In this document: piece by piece, positions 10,538-22,305 of the stretch | Layout of the letters: each line of letters starts with the position of its first letter | Position numbering within the stretch: position 1 is the stretch's first letter | Assembly: GCF_000002425.4 (NCBI RefSeq) | Contig: NC_037275.1 | Span: 11,233,310 to 11,297,309 of the forward strand | DNA length: 64,000 nucleotides | Direction of reading: 5' to 3' | Source: Physcomitrium patens | Taxonomy: Eukaryota; Streptophyta; Bryopsida; Funariales; Funariaceae | Notes under the pieces: model-generated | The model's database searches: none | What the model saw: the letters and a program-made list of their open reading frames with translations, nothing else | Told to the model about the DNA's origin: nothing | Translations under genes and position numbers: made by a program

Positions 10538-11008
10538 TGTTGAAGTAAATAAGTAAAAATAGAATAAATTACGTAGTAAAAGGTATTATCTTAAGTAAGT
10601 TATTAATAATTAAAAGGTTGACTCTTAGTGTATAGAAAGAGCATCCTATAGATATAAGATGAGATCAAGGACCAAGAATCAAAGTTAAGAGGATAAAATA
10701 TGAATTAGGGGATATCCAAAGACTAGTTAAAAGTAATTAGTGTTTGGCATAGGATATCCTTATGGTTAGTAAGATGGCAAAAGATCCAAGGACCATAGAA
10801 TACCATCAAGGTATATTAGATGCCAATGGATCTTAGGACCAAGGATTATGTGTGTAAAAGTTAAAGAGTGGAAGTTGTCTTATAGGGCAGCAACCACAAC
10901 CTATAAATAATGGGTGTTGGAAGTGAGAGATATCTTACTCCATACTCTCTTTGTGTCCAATCTTGCTGATGATATGTATTGTGATTTTAAAGTTCTATTT
11001 CTTCAACA
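10538..11008 (+). repeat. 3' LTR of the Copia element
   Basis: This is 471 bp, starting TGTTGAAG and ending CTTCAACA, a perfect 8-bp inverted pair with TG/CA ends. It follows a polypurine tract and has a TATA-like CTATAAATA at about 10901-10909. No partner LTR is visible in the window, so the far end rests on the inverted repeat alone. Confidence 0.78.
10901..10909 (+). promoter_or_regulatory. TATA-like box in the Copia LTR
   Basis: CTATAAATA lies about 365 bp into the LTR, a sensible place for the U3 promoter. It is only a sequence match in a fossil element. Confidence 0.5.
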
Positions 11009-12082
11009 ATCTTAAGGTGTTAATTGAATACATTATTATTTTTGCTCTTTCTTGTCTTCACATAGTATAGGAGCTTTGTCTCTCCAAACATATGCTTCAT
11101 ACATCATAACTCTAAAATAAGATTGATAATATTATTATAAATTCAACTGATGTTCTAGAGCTAGTTGATTTAGAAATTATACATATCGAGCTACTTGATT
11201 TTGGTATTTTAAAGGTTGAAGTGAAAAACACTCCACAAGTATATACAAGTATACACAAGAGGAAGAACTTTAGAAATAAAGGTTTATATTTATAATTAGA
11301 GAGATTAATCCTACTACATAATTGATAGTTGATGAAAAATAAATTGATTTATTGCATCAAATTGTTAATAAGGTATGTAATACCTTTAAATTATTACTTT
11401 AAGTTGTTTAAAATATTACCATAAAACTAAATATTTTGATATTTTTTATTTTCTTTTATGTAAGATCAATATTCATCTAATTTGGAATCTTTAACCAAAA
11501 AAATTGAGATGAAGTTAAAGTAAGTTAAAAATAAAGTTTATATTTATTATAGCTGATTTATTTATTTTTTAAATGGATGAAAGTAAAAATGGTAAATGGT
11601 ATTGCAATATTATTTTCATTCTAAAATTCCAATTATATATGAATATTTAAATTAAGATTGTATGCTTAATATGTCTTGTTGATTCATACTGTAAATTTAT
11701 GGCAGCATTAAACTGATAGAATTGGATGAGTTTAAAACAAACATGAGCCAAAGCAACGTGGTAATGATATTTTTTTTTGCTTGGTTGTTATAAACATCAA
11801 CTATTAGATGACATAATCGATTGTAATTGTTCGGATATGCATAGTTTTAAATACAATACAAAAAATAATAAGTATTTAAGGAAGTTCACTATTGGATATG
11901 CATGTTTACAAAAGAATTTTTATAATTGATATTAGAAGTATTTTAAATTTGTTGATTTAAGCCAAAATATTTATATGGATATTATATTAATTAAGTATAT
12001 AGAAGTATTTTAAATTTGTTGATTTAAGCCAAAATATTTATATGGATATTATATTAATTTATTATATAGATAGATATGGACA

Positions 12083-12113
<31 letters not shown>

Positions 12114-12172
12114 TTGAAACTCAAAGTGCTTATTAAACCTAGAATTTTAATATGAATACTTGTAATAATTTA

Positions 12173-12203
<31 letters not shown>

Positions 12204-12865
12204 GACATTGATTCTTTTTCAAAGAAAAAATAAGAATAATAATAAAATAATAAAATAAACAATGATTTTTCATTCTTAAAAAAAATAGATTTTAAAAAAA
12301 CAAAAAACAAAATAAAAATAAAAAAACAAAAAAACAAATTGTCTTAGTTTCGTCTAGACAGGCAGTTGCCTTGAGTCTTAAATTTTCTATATGTCTACCT
12401 CGATGCTGTCATACCTTAGATACAGAGCTGGCCAAAGCCAAGTTGGAATCACGTGTACTCTTGAGGCATTGATCAGATTGCTGTTGCAGTATTTTTTCAC
12501 TCAACCAGCACTGAAGTTGATAGACAACACAAATTGAGCTAGCTTACTGTTCGTGAATAGCTTACATCACGTTAGCTTCTGCCGAGAACATGCATAAGAT
12601 AGTTGACCGAGTTAGACAGAAGGTAATCAAAGATTCATATTGGAGAGGTACTGTAAATTGCTCATGCTACGGTAAGAATTTCAAGTAACGATGAGTGGCA
12701 GTCATTACATAGAATGTAGAACCAACAGAAACTCGTACTTCGATATGGTGGAATGATCGTACTTGACTACAAGAGAACCTTGCCAAACATAGTTGCCAGA
12801 AAGCTTAAATAATAATGATCAAGGCATGATGCAATCACCCTTGGAAGTAAAATTGTGAATTATAC
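11009..12865. other. AT-rich intergenic stretch
   Basis: I see no gene here. It holds a 67-bp tandem duplication (11934-12059), (TA)n tracts near 12080-12106 and 12176-12202, and A-rich runs at 12225-12340. From about 12340 the base composition becomes more balanced. That part probably includes the 3' flank of the minus-strand gene ending at 12866. Confidence 0.6.
11934..12059. repeat. Tandem duplication, 67-bp period, about 1.9 copies
   Basis: The block starting AGAAGTATTTTAAATTTG at 11934 repeats from 12001 without visible mismatch through ATATTAATT. The near identity in AT-rich DNA points to a recent slip or local duplication. Confidence 0.9.
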
Positions 12866-14293
12866 CTACTCAGGAATCGGTAAGGTATGAAAATCTCTCA
12901 TCTCTAGCTTCCACTCTACTTGTCCATTCTCTTCGGTAATTGGAAGTGCTTTTACAACGTCTGCTCCAACAGCCCGTTGTCCATCAACTTCCACTATGAG
13001 CATCAAAACGAGCTCTTCATTTCTAGGATTGTAAGGCTCCTCACCACCAGCGTCAGGAGCTATGGGTTCAGCCATCTCACCCTCAACAGGTATGCTACTG
13101 ACGTCGTCGCCAGTCAAACCCAAAATCCGAGTCCGATCCATTCCTCGTAGGACTGGAATGATTGTTTGTCGGGTTACTAGAGGCACGTCTTCGATCACCT
13201 GTCAAGAAGGACGACGACACAAGGGTGAACTGAAAATCATATGTTAACATGTAATGTTGGATATGTTACATATTCAATCAAGGGGTTCATTATGGATGTT
13301 TACAAATTTTGACAAGATGACGAACGCATGATAATATACAGTCCTCTCGGCAGCAATCCTGCTTTCCTGGATGGAGACATAACCACCCGCGCAATTGATT
13401 ACTGCAGAGCGGCAACAAGGTAGTCTACCAAAGCACTCAGAAACCGTGAAATGTTCCACACCATATAGCAATGGTATGTATCCTTTAGACCTTCTCTAAG
13501 CTGGATAACTGAACGTCTGAGCTTCCATACCATCAGCTTTCTACAAGGATGAGGCATCATTGACTTTCTTTACTGCTATTTCTACGTCTGTTGGTGCAAT
13601 ACTAAGAGTGAATTTAGAGAAATGGCGATGAGAATTGCTTTATGGTGCTAAGCCACACAAACAAGCACCCCATGAACACAGCAGAATCATTCCAGTCGCA
13701 TGTGGAATAGCCCAGGGCTTGAACATTTTTCTAGGAATCAGAATAAATGGTTGTAAGTACGGTACATCACTCCTGGCATTCTAAATACATTAGAACGCTC
13801 ATACTAACCTGATTTGTCACATCGACCACAGATGTTTCATTTGAATCATCCGCTGATCCAATAGTCTCCGGAGCCAGGGAAGGATCACGAACAAATGTCC
13901 GTGGAACGTACTCAGCAATCCACGTCAAGGTTTCGTATGCTGGGGGCGCGTCTAAGTTTTTGCTGGTCGGCCGTGAATGACTGCTGAAACCGCTAGCAGA
14001 TCCTCTGGGCAGTGTACGCACTGTTTCTCGCACTAACACACATCCTGAGCCGAATCTTCCTTGATATCAATTACAAGCAGATATTCAATTGCACAGAAAG
14101 AGTGCTCTAAAAACATTATGCAAAAGATGCTCTAAACAATGCGGATAACAACATCGAAGGCACATGAAAATCACAATCTACAATTTGAGTTTGTTTATGA
14201 AGGTTATGATGGCATCCGTGCAAGACTTCATGCATCTCCAGGAAGCCAAAAAATCAGAGAAGTACTTAAACAGAGGAATCCCAATAAAAGCAG

Positions 14294-14334
<41 letters not shown>

Positions 14335-15102
14335 TGTCTTAGTACTCATCTCCATTGTGCACACTTTTTCAAAAAATTACGATTCCCTAAATTGGGTTTT
14401 TAACCCTTGTTTGACATACCCTTGCCAAGATTCAACGAAGACTACACTGTTCTGCTTCAGAAAATCTAACAAGTTATATTCTCGGGTTCAAAGAACAAAA
14501 CCCTAAACCCTACACTGTCGATGGCGTTCTCCAACATGTTTCTTTTTAATCATTTAAGGATTCCCTTGCAACTTCCGTATTTCAATGCCGCTCGAGTAGC
14601 CTTCACATCGCCGATTCATGACTACCAGGCTCCAGTTACCGCTAACTACTCACATCAAGGCTATAGCCAACAGAAAAAAAAATTGCACCAGGTGCAGATG
14701 GGCGACACAAACGGCATCACAAATGGCAACCAGTCCGGGTGCTTACCTCTCCAATCCTCCATTTGCCACCGATCGTATCGTGCTCGCCCTCTCCCTATCC
14801 TCGCAATTTTTATCAAATGCATCATCCCATACCAACATTAACGCGTCGAAATTCCACTGTGAGGTTCTCGCTCGCCCTCCGCCCGACGACTTGCGCTTCT
14901 CCTTCGCCTTCCCCTTCTTTTGCTTGCTGGCAGCCCATGCCAATCCCGGCTGCCATGACCCTCCACTCCCTGTACTTCTTACGCCACTCACCAGCTCCGC
15001 GAATTGCCCCAATTCGACCCGAGAGCCTCGAATTGAAGACCCATAATTGCAAACACCGCCAATTTTCGACAACGGAGTGACCAATCCGGCAGCCATTTGC
15101 AT
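12866..15102 (-). CDS. Unknown protein, three exons, 311 aa
   Basis: Exons read on the minus strand are 14747-15102, 13809-14055 and 12866-13198. Donors are GTAAGC and GTTAGT, acceptors are GGAAG and TGACAG, and the phases (2, then 0) fit exactly, giving 936 nt with a TAG stop. The first ATG is at 15102 and a second in-frame ATG is 6 bases later. I do not recognise the family. The N terminus (about residues 1-80) is rich in Gly, Ser, Arg and Lys, poor in acids, and contains KQKKGKAKEKRK; an organelle transit peptide is possible. The middle has SQWNFDALMLVWDDAFDK and APPAYETLTWIAEYVPRTFV, and the C-terminal third is acidic. The balanced codon use, unlike the AT-rich surroundings, supports a real gene. 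The 5' end could differ, since a 96-codon frame lies just upstream (15155-15445). Confidence 0.62.
14298..14338. repeat. (CT)n(GT)n compound microsatellite
   Basis: About 10 CT units are followed directly by about 10 GT units. It lies in the first intron of the minus-strand unknown gene. Confidence 0.95.
14496..14515. promoter_or_regulatory. Telo-box type motif
   Basis: AAAACCCTAAACCCTACAC contains two overlapping CCCTAAA units. In plants, telo-boxes (AAACCCTA) near transcription starts are known in growth-related promoters. Here it falls in the first intron of the unknown gene, so its role is unclear. Confidence 0.45.
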
Positions 15103-15154
15103 TCTTCCAAGTTTCTCCCCACAAACAATCCTCCTACTCACCACAATCTCTCAC

Positions 15155-15445
15155 TCACTCGTCATCCGTGTGAGTGAAATCTGTAGTTCCCCAGCGAGGT
15201 TCATAGAAATTGGTACGGCTGGGAAATGTCGGATTTCTCAGAGGCGGATTGCGAGAAACATGAAGAACAAAATAATGGATCAATGCAGTGGCATCGGATT
15301 GTCGATGCGAGTGAGATGATGATCTCCTTTGTAAGAGAGAGCAAGGAAGCGCAGCACTCGAACTTCGGATTTGAATGGATAAGGCCCGCCCGCCTTGGTT
15401 GTTGCGCCCCCACTTTGCAAGGGGCTTGAAGAAGCTTTGCATCAT
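15155..15445 (-). other. Upstream 96-codon frame, possible alternative first exon
   Basis: This open frame begins with two ATGs (MMQSFFKPLAKWGRNNQGGR) and is rich in Arg and Ser early on, like a mitochondrial presequence. It lies directly upstream of the unknown gene on the same strand. A good donor (GTGAGTGAG) lies at its end, but I could not find a convincing in-phase acceptor. It may be an alternative first exon, an upstream ORF in the leader, or chance. Confidence 0.3.
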
Positions 15446-16472
15446 GCTATATTTTTATAAAATAAAAAATAAACACACACACACAATTGTCAAGTGATGT
15501 GGGAAGTTGTGCTCACCCTACAGGTTTCATTTAATGAAATTTCGGTGTAAACTGATTCTTTTTCATGTTTTGTTAAATGTTGAAAGTAATCTATGTATAT
15601 ATTGGTTTTATAGAACTAAAAATAAAATAAAAACATAAACATAAACAAAGAAATGTTTGTAATGTGGAGAAATAATTATATTAGGTTGAATTATGCATAT
15701 GAATAGGGATCTTGTATACCAATAACTTAATATAATCATTGTCAATAGTATTTATTTATAAAAAAATCTCAATGAAAAATATGTTATTGAGTTAGTTATT
15801 GGACCTTAATTTGATTGTATATATATAATAATTGTTATCATAGTAGAATAACAATGCCCTCAATCCTTCACATCTTCTTTTTGTTTTATTTCTATTAAGA
15901 CTTTATTGTAGTTCTACAAAACTTATTTTATTTTGAGATAAGCTATAAAAATAAATAAGACAAAATAATGGCAATCTTTGTGCACAGTGCCTCCAACGTG
16001 GTTGCAAAATCAGTCCTTATTGATATAGTCAATAGATTAGCCATATGATGGAGAGAAGTGATGTGCACTAGGAATAGAGAGAAAGGCTTATTAGGTATAT
16101 GAGAGAGAGCTCTAAACCCATAGCGTTACTTTGTTGCTTGTTTTTGAACTAATTGATATAAGTTGTTGTTTATTGTGTTCTAGAATAACACCTCAGATTT
16201 CCTTTTACAAGAATAATAAGGCCCCCTCTCTCTCCCCTTCTTAGGCATGACAAAATTATTGTTCTCCTAATTTCATTAAACATGGGTATTTTCTTCTTTT
16301 TCTCTCTCTAATTTCTCTTAGATCTCTATTATTATTATTGCCCTTAATTGTAGCACACATGCTATAATTGGCCGTAGCAAACTCTATTCCTAGTCAAATT
16401 TGCTTTTTCTATGATAATCAACAAATCCCAAGCTTAAACAATCCACGTCTTAGGACTCTTTTTGTCAAATCT
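15446..16472. other. Intergenic, AT-rich
   Basis: No gene is visible. There is a short (CA)n run at about 15473-15485 and otherwise AT-rich sequence up to a decayed LTR. Confidence 0.6.
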
Positions 16473-16985
16473 TGTATTATCATCAACATACATATTTACT
16501 CCAATAATTATCTAGATAGTAGGAATAGGTAGAAGTGAGTGAAAGTATGTAATTAATAAAATATCTTGTGGAAAAACTTCCTAGAAGCTTTATAGATGTA
16601 GATTTGACTTTATACATATTTGTAGGTGATTGTTAAGTTGAAAACTTGGTCAACAAGTTGGCCTTGTGGCACACATATAGGAAACTTGCCTTACAAACTA
16701 GACATATATCTTGCACATTACACACATGTTGGAGGTCCTATAGAACGTCACTACATAGGTCCAAGTTAGATAGTATATTTAGAGGTAAGAATGAAGCCTT
16801 TCTCACTCTAGTCAATGCTTTTCTTACTTCTAATCTAGTTTTAAGAGTCTCTAGTTTTTTTAGTCTTTGGCAATAGCCATATTAGCTTCTTCTTTAAGAT
16901 ACATACTTATCCATTTCCTTTTTGTCATTCTTTTTTGATAAACATCTCACTTATTTATGTACATTCTTTGAGTTCTTATTCTAGA
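16473..16985 (+). repeat. Decayed LTR of the Gypsy family (probable solo LTR)
   Basis: Read on the plus strand this follows the 446-983 LTR (read on its minus strand) from near its start to near its end. Shared blocks include CTAGAAGCTT, AACTTGGTCAACAAGTTGG, ATGTTGGAGGTCCTATAG, AGTTAGATAGTATAT and CTTTGGCAATAGCC. The orientation is opposite to the intact element. No internal coding part flanks it on either side, which fits a solo LTR left by recombination. The ends are approximate because both are eroded, and I see no clear target duplication. Confidence 0.78.
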
Positions 16986-17143
16986 TATATATTCTCTTAA
17001 TATGTTATATTGTTGCACATTGAGTTTAAACATAATATCACATTATTTTCTAACAACATTGGATTCTTTAAACATATTGCAAATATTTTCTATAGTGAAA
17101 TATTTGAAAACTAGCATTTTCCAAAACAATAAGATAATAAAAT

Positions 17144-17181
<38 letters not shown>

Positions 17182-20100
17182 CCAATACAAAGCAAAGATC
17201 TCACTGCTAGTGAAATTTTAAAATGTAAAGTTAGAAGCTTACTCAAATGATATACCAAATATTGATTTCGTAAGATAATTCTTGATAATATATTAATATC
17301 AACTTAAAAGAAATGTAAGATAATATGTATTTTTTCATTTTTTTTAATATTTTCACAATAACTTATTAATTTCTATTTTTTTATCCATTATGATATAATT
17401 TTCTTTTGATATATGCAAATATGTTATTTTTTTGTGTCTAAAAATACTAAAATAAAATAAAATAAAATCATCAAGTAAACATCAAAAGTTATTAAGCAAG
17501 TCAAATGCAAAGAATGATGAAAAGCTTATGCACATTGGCATTACTTTACAATCAAAAGAAAAATCAAATACTGATGATAAAATCAAATTCAAAAAGACAG
17601 CAAAAAATTGAAGGAATACCATAAATTTTAGAACATTAACTGAATGATACAGTACTAATTTTTTTCTTAAAAGATTTAAGGCTTTTTTGTTTTTTTATTA
17701 AAAAAAACAATTACTTAAAAAATCTAGAAGCTTGTAAAGAATTAGAAGTCAAGAATCACTTCATAAGTTCCTAATTATTATTATTAATTTAAACTAAAGT
17801 AACATGTTAAAGAAATCATTCAATATTATGATGTACATTAAATTTTTAAAATATATTCATATAAAAACTATACAAAGAGGGTGCATAGACATTATATGCC
17901 TATAAAGAAGTAGGCAAAATCGGATTAATATGCTATTCCCACATTCAATGAAACCTTATGTTCTAAATAACAGGCTATGGTATTTTATAAGATAACTATA
18001 TCAAAGACTTAATACATATTGATAAAAGTTCTCATAATTGGATTTTAAAATGTCCTAAATAATTATTATTTTTTAAAGTTGTAGTTGTATCAAAAAAAAA
18101 ATAGTTTTATAATTTGAATAGGATTAAATTCCACATGAAATTTAGCTATTGCAATTATTACCTACATATTGACAATTGCCTACAGACATATATAGTTTAG
18201 TGGGTTAGTTTAGAGAAGTGGGTAATTACAGGGATGCTCATTTCATTCTTTTGGTAAATGATGTTAGCTTAGTAGAGGACTGTCGTGGGAATTGAAGAGT
18301 GCATCCAGCCGTCCTTGCAGATGTGTTTTTTTTACCAAGTTAGAAGCAACTGATTAATCCTTGAGAGTGGAGTGGAATCAGTAAGTTAAGGCTAGAAAAA
18401 ACATTCACCGCCTGTTGAGACAAGTTTTGATCACAGTTATTGCAACTTTTCAAAGGAGCAACCAGGATGAGGAATTTAATGAGAAATACATGAATGCCAT
18501 GGTTGAAAGATATTTGCTTGCTGGAGACCAGTACCCATCTTCCAGTGTAAACCTGCATTTTGCAAACATTTTTCTTTCCGAGCACCGGATACTTCAACCT
18601 TAGCCTTCTGAAACAGTGGGGTAATACTTTAGCCATGCTACGCTCATCTTGCAAAGGCTTTGTTAAATCCGTGTTGGAGAGGGTCAAAGCGTGTGTGTTC
18701 GTTCATTCTTCTCTTGAGGAAAACCGAGACTTTTGTGTATATATATATATATATATATATGCAAGTTGGTGATAAATTTGATGAGAGTCGCTTCGAATCA
18801 GTAACTGTAACACTACCAATTAGCGGACGGCTTTTTGGGAACTTCTGAGACCACTCCTCACGCAATCGCAAAGTCTTGTACAAAATCCACCCTGAATATG
18901 CCAAGTTGGGCTTGCTGATTGCTTTCTGCAGGTATTGATTTTAGTGAGAAAGGCAGGGGTGACACCAACAGCGACATCAAAGTGGGTGAAGCGAATTGGC
19001 AGGGGAGAGAAGTACAGCTAAACCGAGTGAGGGAAATAAATTTGCAATTGGAAGAACAAAGGACCCATTAAGAACAAGTGGGAGTGGATATGAACATGAC
19101 CAGACAGTCGAGAAATGCAGCTTTTTCAAAGAAAAGAGACAGGGCAGAAAGACAATGGCAGTGTAAACAAAAAACTTAATATCTTTTATGTACTGACTGA
19201 AAGTGATTGCATTCATGACACTTTTCCTTGTGTTGCATAGCCCTTCAAATTTACACACAAGATTACGTAGAATAACATGCCAATGAAAAATTGTGATGAT
19301 CCTTGTCTCTCTCTTGCTTGAGAAAAACCATTTCACATGTGCCAAACTAATACAACACCGAGTTTGATGAAGCTGATTGGAAAACCGTTGTGGTCGAGGC
19401 TGGAAGGTTGACGAGGTGCAAATTGGAAGCGTCATTTTTATTATTATTATTATTATTTTAATGTGGGAAGTGAATGAGCTTCACACAAACCCACCAAAGC
19501 TGCCAATTTAAGCTTACTGAAAATACAACATAAGGTTTGGGGAGTTGACATGCAAAAGAAAAAGTGGCTGCTTCTCAATTCTTTGAAATTTTTTGGTAAG
19601 AAGATAAGAGTGGTTGACTCATGTGTATTTATTATTATTTTTATTATTATTATTTTGGAATAACCTACTGTGAAAGTAGGCTTGGCAAAAGAGGTGATGG
19701 TGTGCTAGTTAAAGATTACTTTTTTCTATCTCATTTTATTTTATTTTTGTTTCTTTGTTTTACTAGTTGTGCACTTAATTATGATTAGAATTTATATTTT
19801 AAATTATAAATTATAATTTGGTATTTTATTAGAATTTATCAGTGATTAGAATTTGATCTTATCTTTAAATATTAGAATTAATATTGAAATATTTTATATA
19901 ATTTAGACTATAAATTTTGTTAGAATTCAGATTTAGTATTTTCTTAGGATTAGGATTTAGAAATTTAGAAATTTTATACCAATTTCTTAGAATTAGGATT
20001 TAGGATTAAGATTTAGTGAGGATTAGAATTTAAGATTAAGTTTGATGTTTGTAAATATTTAATAGAATTTCGTAAGTTTAATTTTTAAAATTTAGGATAA

Positions 20101-22305
20101 AATAGTTTTTTAAATATATGCTTATAATAGAAATTGTTAAAATATAGAGTTATGATTTGAAATTGACCTAAAATTAAGTTTAGGCTTGTTACAATTGGAT
20201 TATATATAGGCTTATATTAAAATAAATGAATGAATTATAATAGAAAAATCAAACTAAAATTTAGGTATTTATAGGTATGGTGAACCTTGTGGCAGTAAGC
20301 ATAAGATTAGTTTATAATCAAATAAGAGTTTATAAAAGAAATTAGTTGTAATTTTTATTTTTATTATAAAACATCCAAATTCTTGATAATAAATTAATCT
20401 TTAAATATGACATAGTAAAGTGGACATGTAAAAAGTTGCGACACTTGGGTTAATTTCAATTTTCTAATAAATTCAATTGTTGTGAGTTGTCACAAAGCAG
20501 TGAGCAAGGTTGTACAATCCAAGTAATGAATCTCATGTGTAGATGCGAAGTGCGTAAGCAGGTTCCATTCTGCAAATGGAATCACAAGTTGATATCTGAC
20601 ATCCTATTGCCGCGAGCAGCCGAGTACTATTGTTTAATCACAAAGACTCTGAAAAGAGGAGAATAGGTAGATGCTTGTCGCCTTCGGAGAGGGTTGCATG
20701 AGAAGTGGAATGGTAAATGCAGCAAGAGTGAAAATATTGAAAATAGTATGCAGATCAATCCGAATACTATCATGGATAGCCTTAAAAGTAAGAATCTAAG
20801 TCATAAGAATAGATTGAAATAGAAGACCGTGGCAACTTTGAATTGACAAGAGTAAAGTATACGTGCAAGCTATATGTTGTCAATGCCTTCTGAGAGCACC
20901 GTCCTTGCTTGACCTCGACATTGTCGACAAAGACTAACCCTGGTACTAAACTCCACAAACAGAAGATGGAGAAGTTGTTTCACCCTAATAAATAGACTAG
21001 TGAAAAAGTTCACACTTCCCAGCTTCCTCCAAAGCAAAATTCTGCTACTGTAACTGTTTTCGATTGCTCCTAAGTCTTTGTCAACCAAGATTTGATTCAG
21101 AACAGAAAAATGTTAAAACTCCCCTGCGTAGTAACGTACAGTGAATTGTGTGGATATGAGCAGTGCACTGCTAATCAGACAATTGGTATGAATGGATTAG
21201 ATCATGAAGTTTCTAGTCTGACCAACGCTCAAACAGTTCTTGTTGACATTGCAATCTTAAACTTTGTGCATTGTTAGCACCATTGTGAAGTCAACATGGA
21301 ACAATGAAGTCAACCAATCTAAATGAGGTGCTTTGTGACGAGGACTTATAATCTCAGATTGCACCCCAAAATACTGATTTCTAAAGATGAAATGACTTTG
21401 GATTGTGTGCGCACAAACAGTGATTGGTGCAATGCACTATCAATGTGATGGAATCTTGTGCCTACTCCGGGTGAGAAGAGATATTTTCTAAAAGACACAA
21501 CATGTGACTTCACCCTGTTAAAAGTGTATACTTTTGATCTTATAATACAATTTGCTGATTGTGATTCCAAATCACTAGTTATTATATGGTACTCTCTTTT
21601 TGGCAGAATTTTTTAGAGAAATAGGCTCTTCATGAATGTATATATATATATATATATATATATACAATTGTTGCATCAATTGATTAATAGCACATGTTGA
21701 GAGGGTTTTGGAAGAGCTTTTTCAAGTTTGGAATATTTTATTATTTGCAATGCTCTAATAATTTCAAGAAATATTTCCAAAATATTCTCTTTATTCCATA
21801 TGTAGTTATGAAACCAAAACGGTTTATAATGTGAATATATACATATATATATATATATATATATTTCTTGCTATATACTAAAATTTAATTAGTTCTCAAA
21901 AAATACTTCTGAGCAGGATGACATCATTCCTACTGAAGTTTACAAGTTGACTTACTTTATAATTTCATGGTTGTTTAACGAGTCAACAATTTTAACCAAC
22001 TTTATAGTAGCTAATATCAGAAATGCTAACAGAACAACTGTTTTTCGGTTTCTTATCGTTGAAACTAGTTTGCTTTCACTAGGCACAATGGTCGCACTAC
22101 CTTCAGAGCCTTTTTTTTTTGTTTCTTTTTCGCGTTTTTTTCTAAACTGTCTATTGATTCTCGTATTTCTATGCGTAGACCTGAGACAGTTCGGCGCAGT
22201 GGAGATGCGAGAATCTAGATGAGCGCCGTTCCAGCGCGTTGTGCAACAATATCGCGGCATCGTCATCGTTGTCGTCGTCGGCAAAACTGAAGGCTGTAGA
22301 ACAGA
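16986..22305. other. Long non-coding stretch, mostly AT-rich
   Basis: No protein gene can be supported. (TA)n tracts lie at about 17149-17176, 18738-18760, 21638-21664 and 21841-21864, with (ATT)n runs at 19437-19457 and 19630-19655. Two patches of more balanced composition (about 18200-19500 and 20450-21580) contain open frames up to 152 codons. None has recognisable domains or convincing codon use. The last 400 bp before 22306 probably includes the 3' UTR of the receptor kinase. Confidence 0.55.

Larger units (their letters stand above)
6793..11008 (+). mobile_element. Ty1/Copia retrotransposon, decayed 3' part (fossil)
   Basis: Plus-strand translations show, in order, a Gag segment with a zinc-knuckle remnant, a GAG-pre-integrase end (LGIWHQ), an integrase core, a Copia-type reverse transcriptase (QLDVKMAFLN, MDQPQGF), RNase H, a polypurine tract and a 3' LTR. 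Integrase ahead of reverse transcriptase identifies Copia. The coding part carries many breaks (ten or more) and is far older than the Gypsy element. The 5' end is not in the window. The Gypsy insertion and an older LTR separate this part from whatever lies to the left. Confidence 0.9.

Noticed and set aside
14521-15080. Plus-strand frames of 106, 142 and 113 codons
   Set aside because: They overlap the first exon of the minus-strand gene on the opposite strand. That exon has matching splice phases, while these frames have no supporting junctions.
18977-19435. 152-codon minus-strand open frame
   Set aside because: No ATG-led domain, odd composition rich in Phe, Ser and Cys, and no splice partners that fit. 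It looks like chance in moderately balanced DNA.
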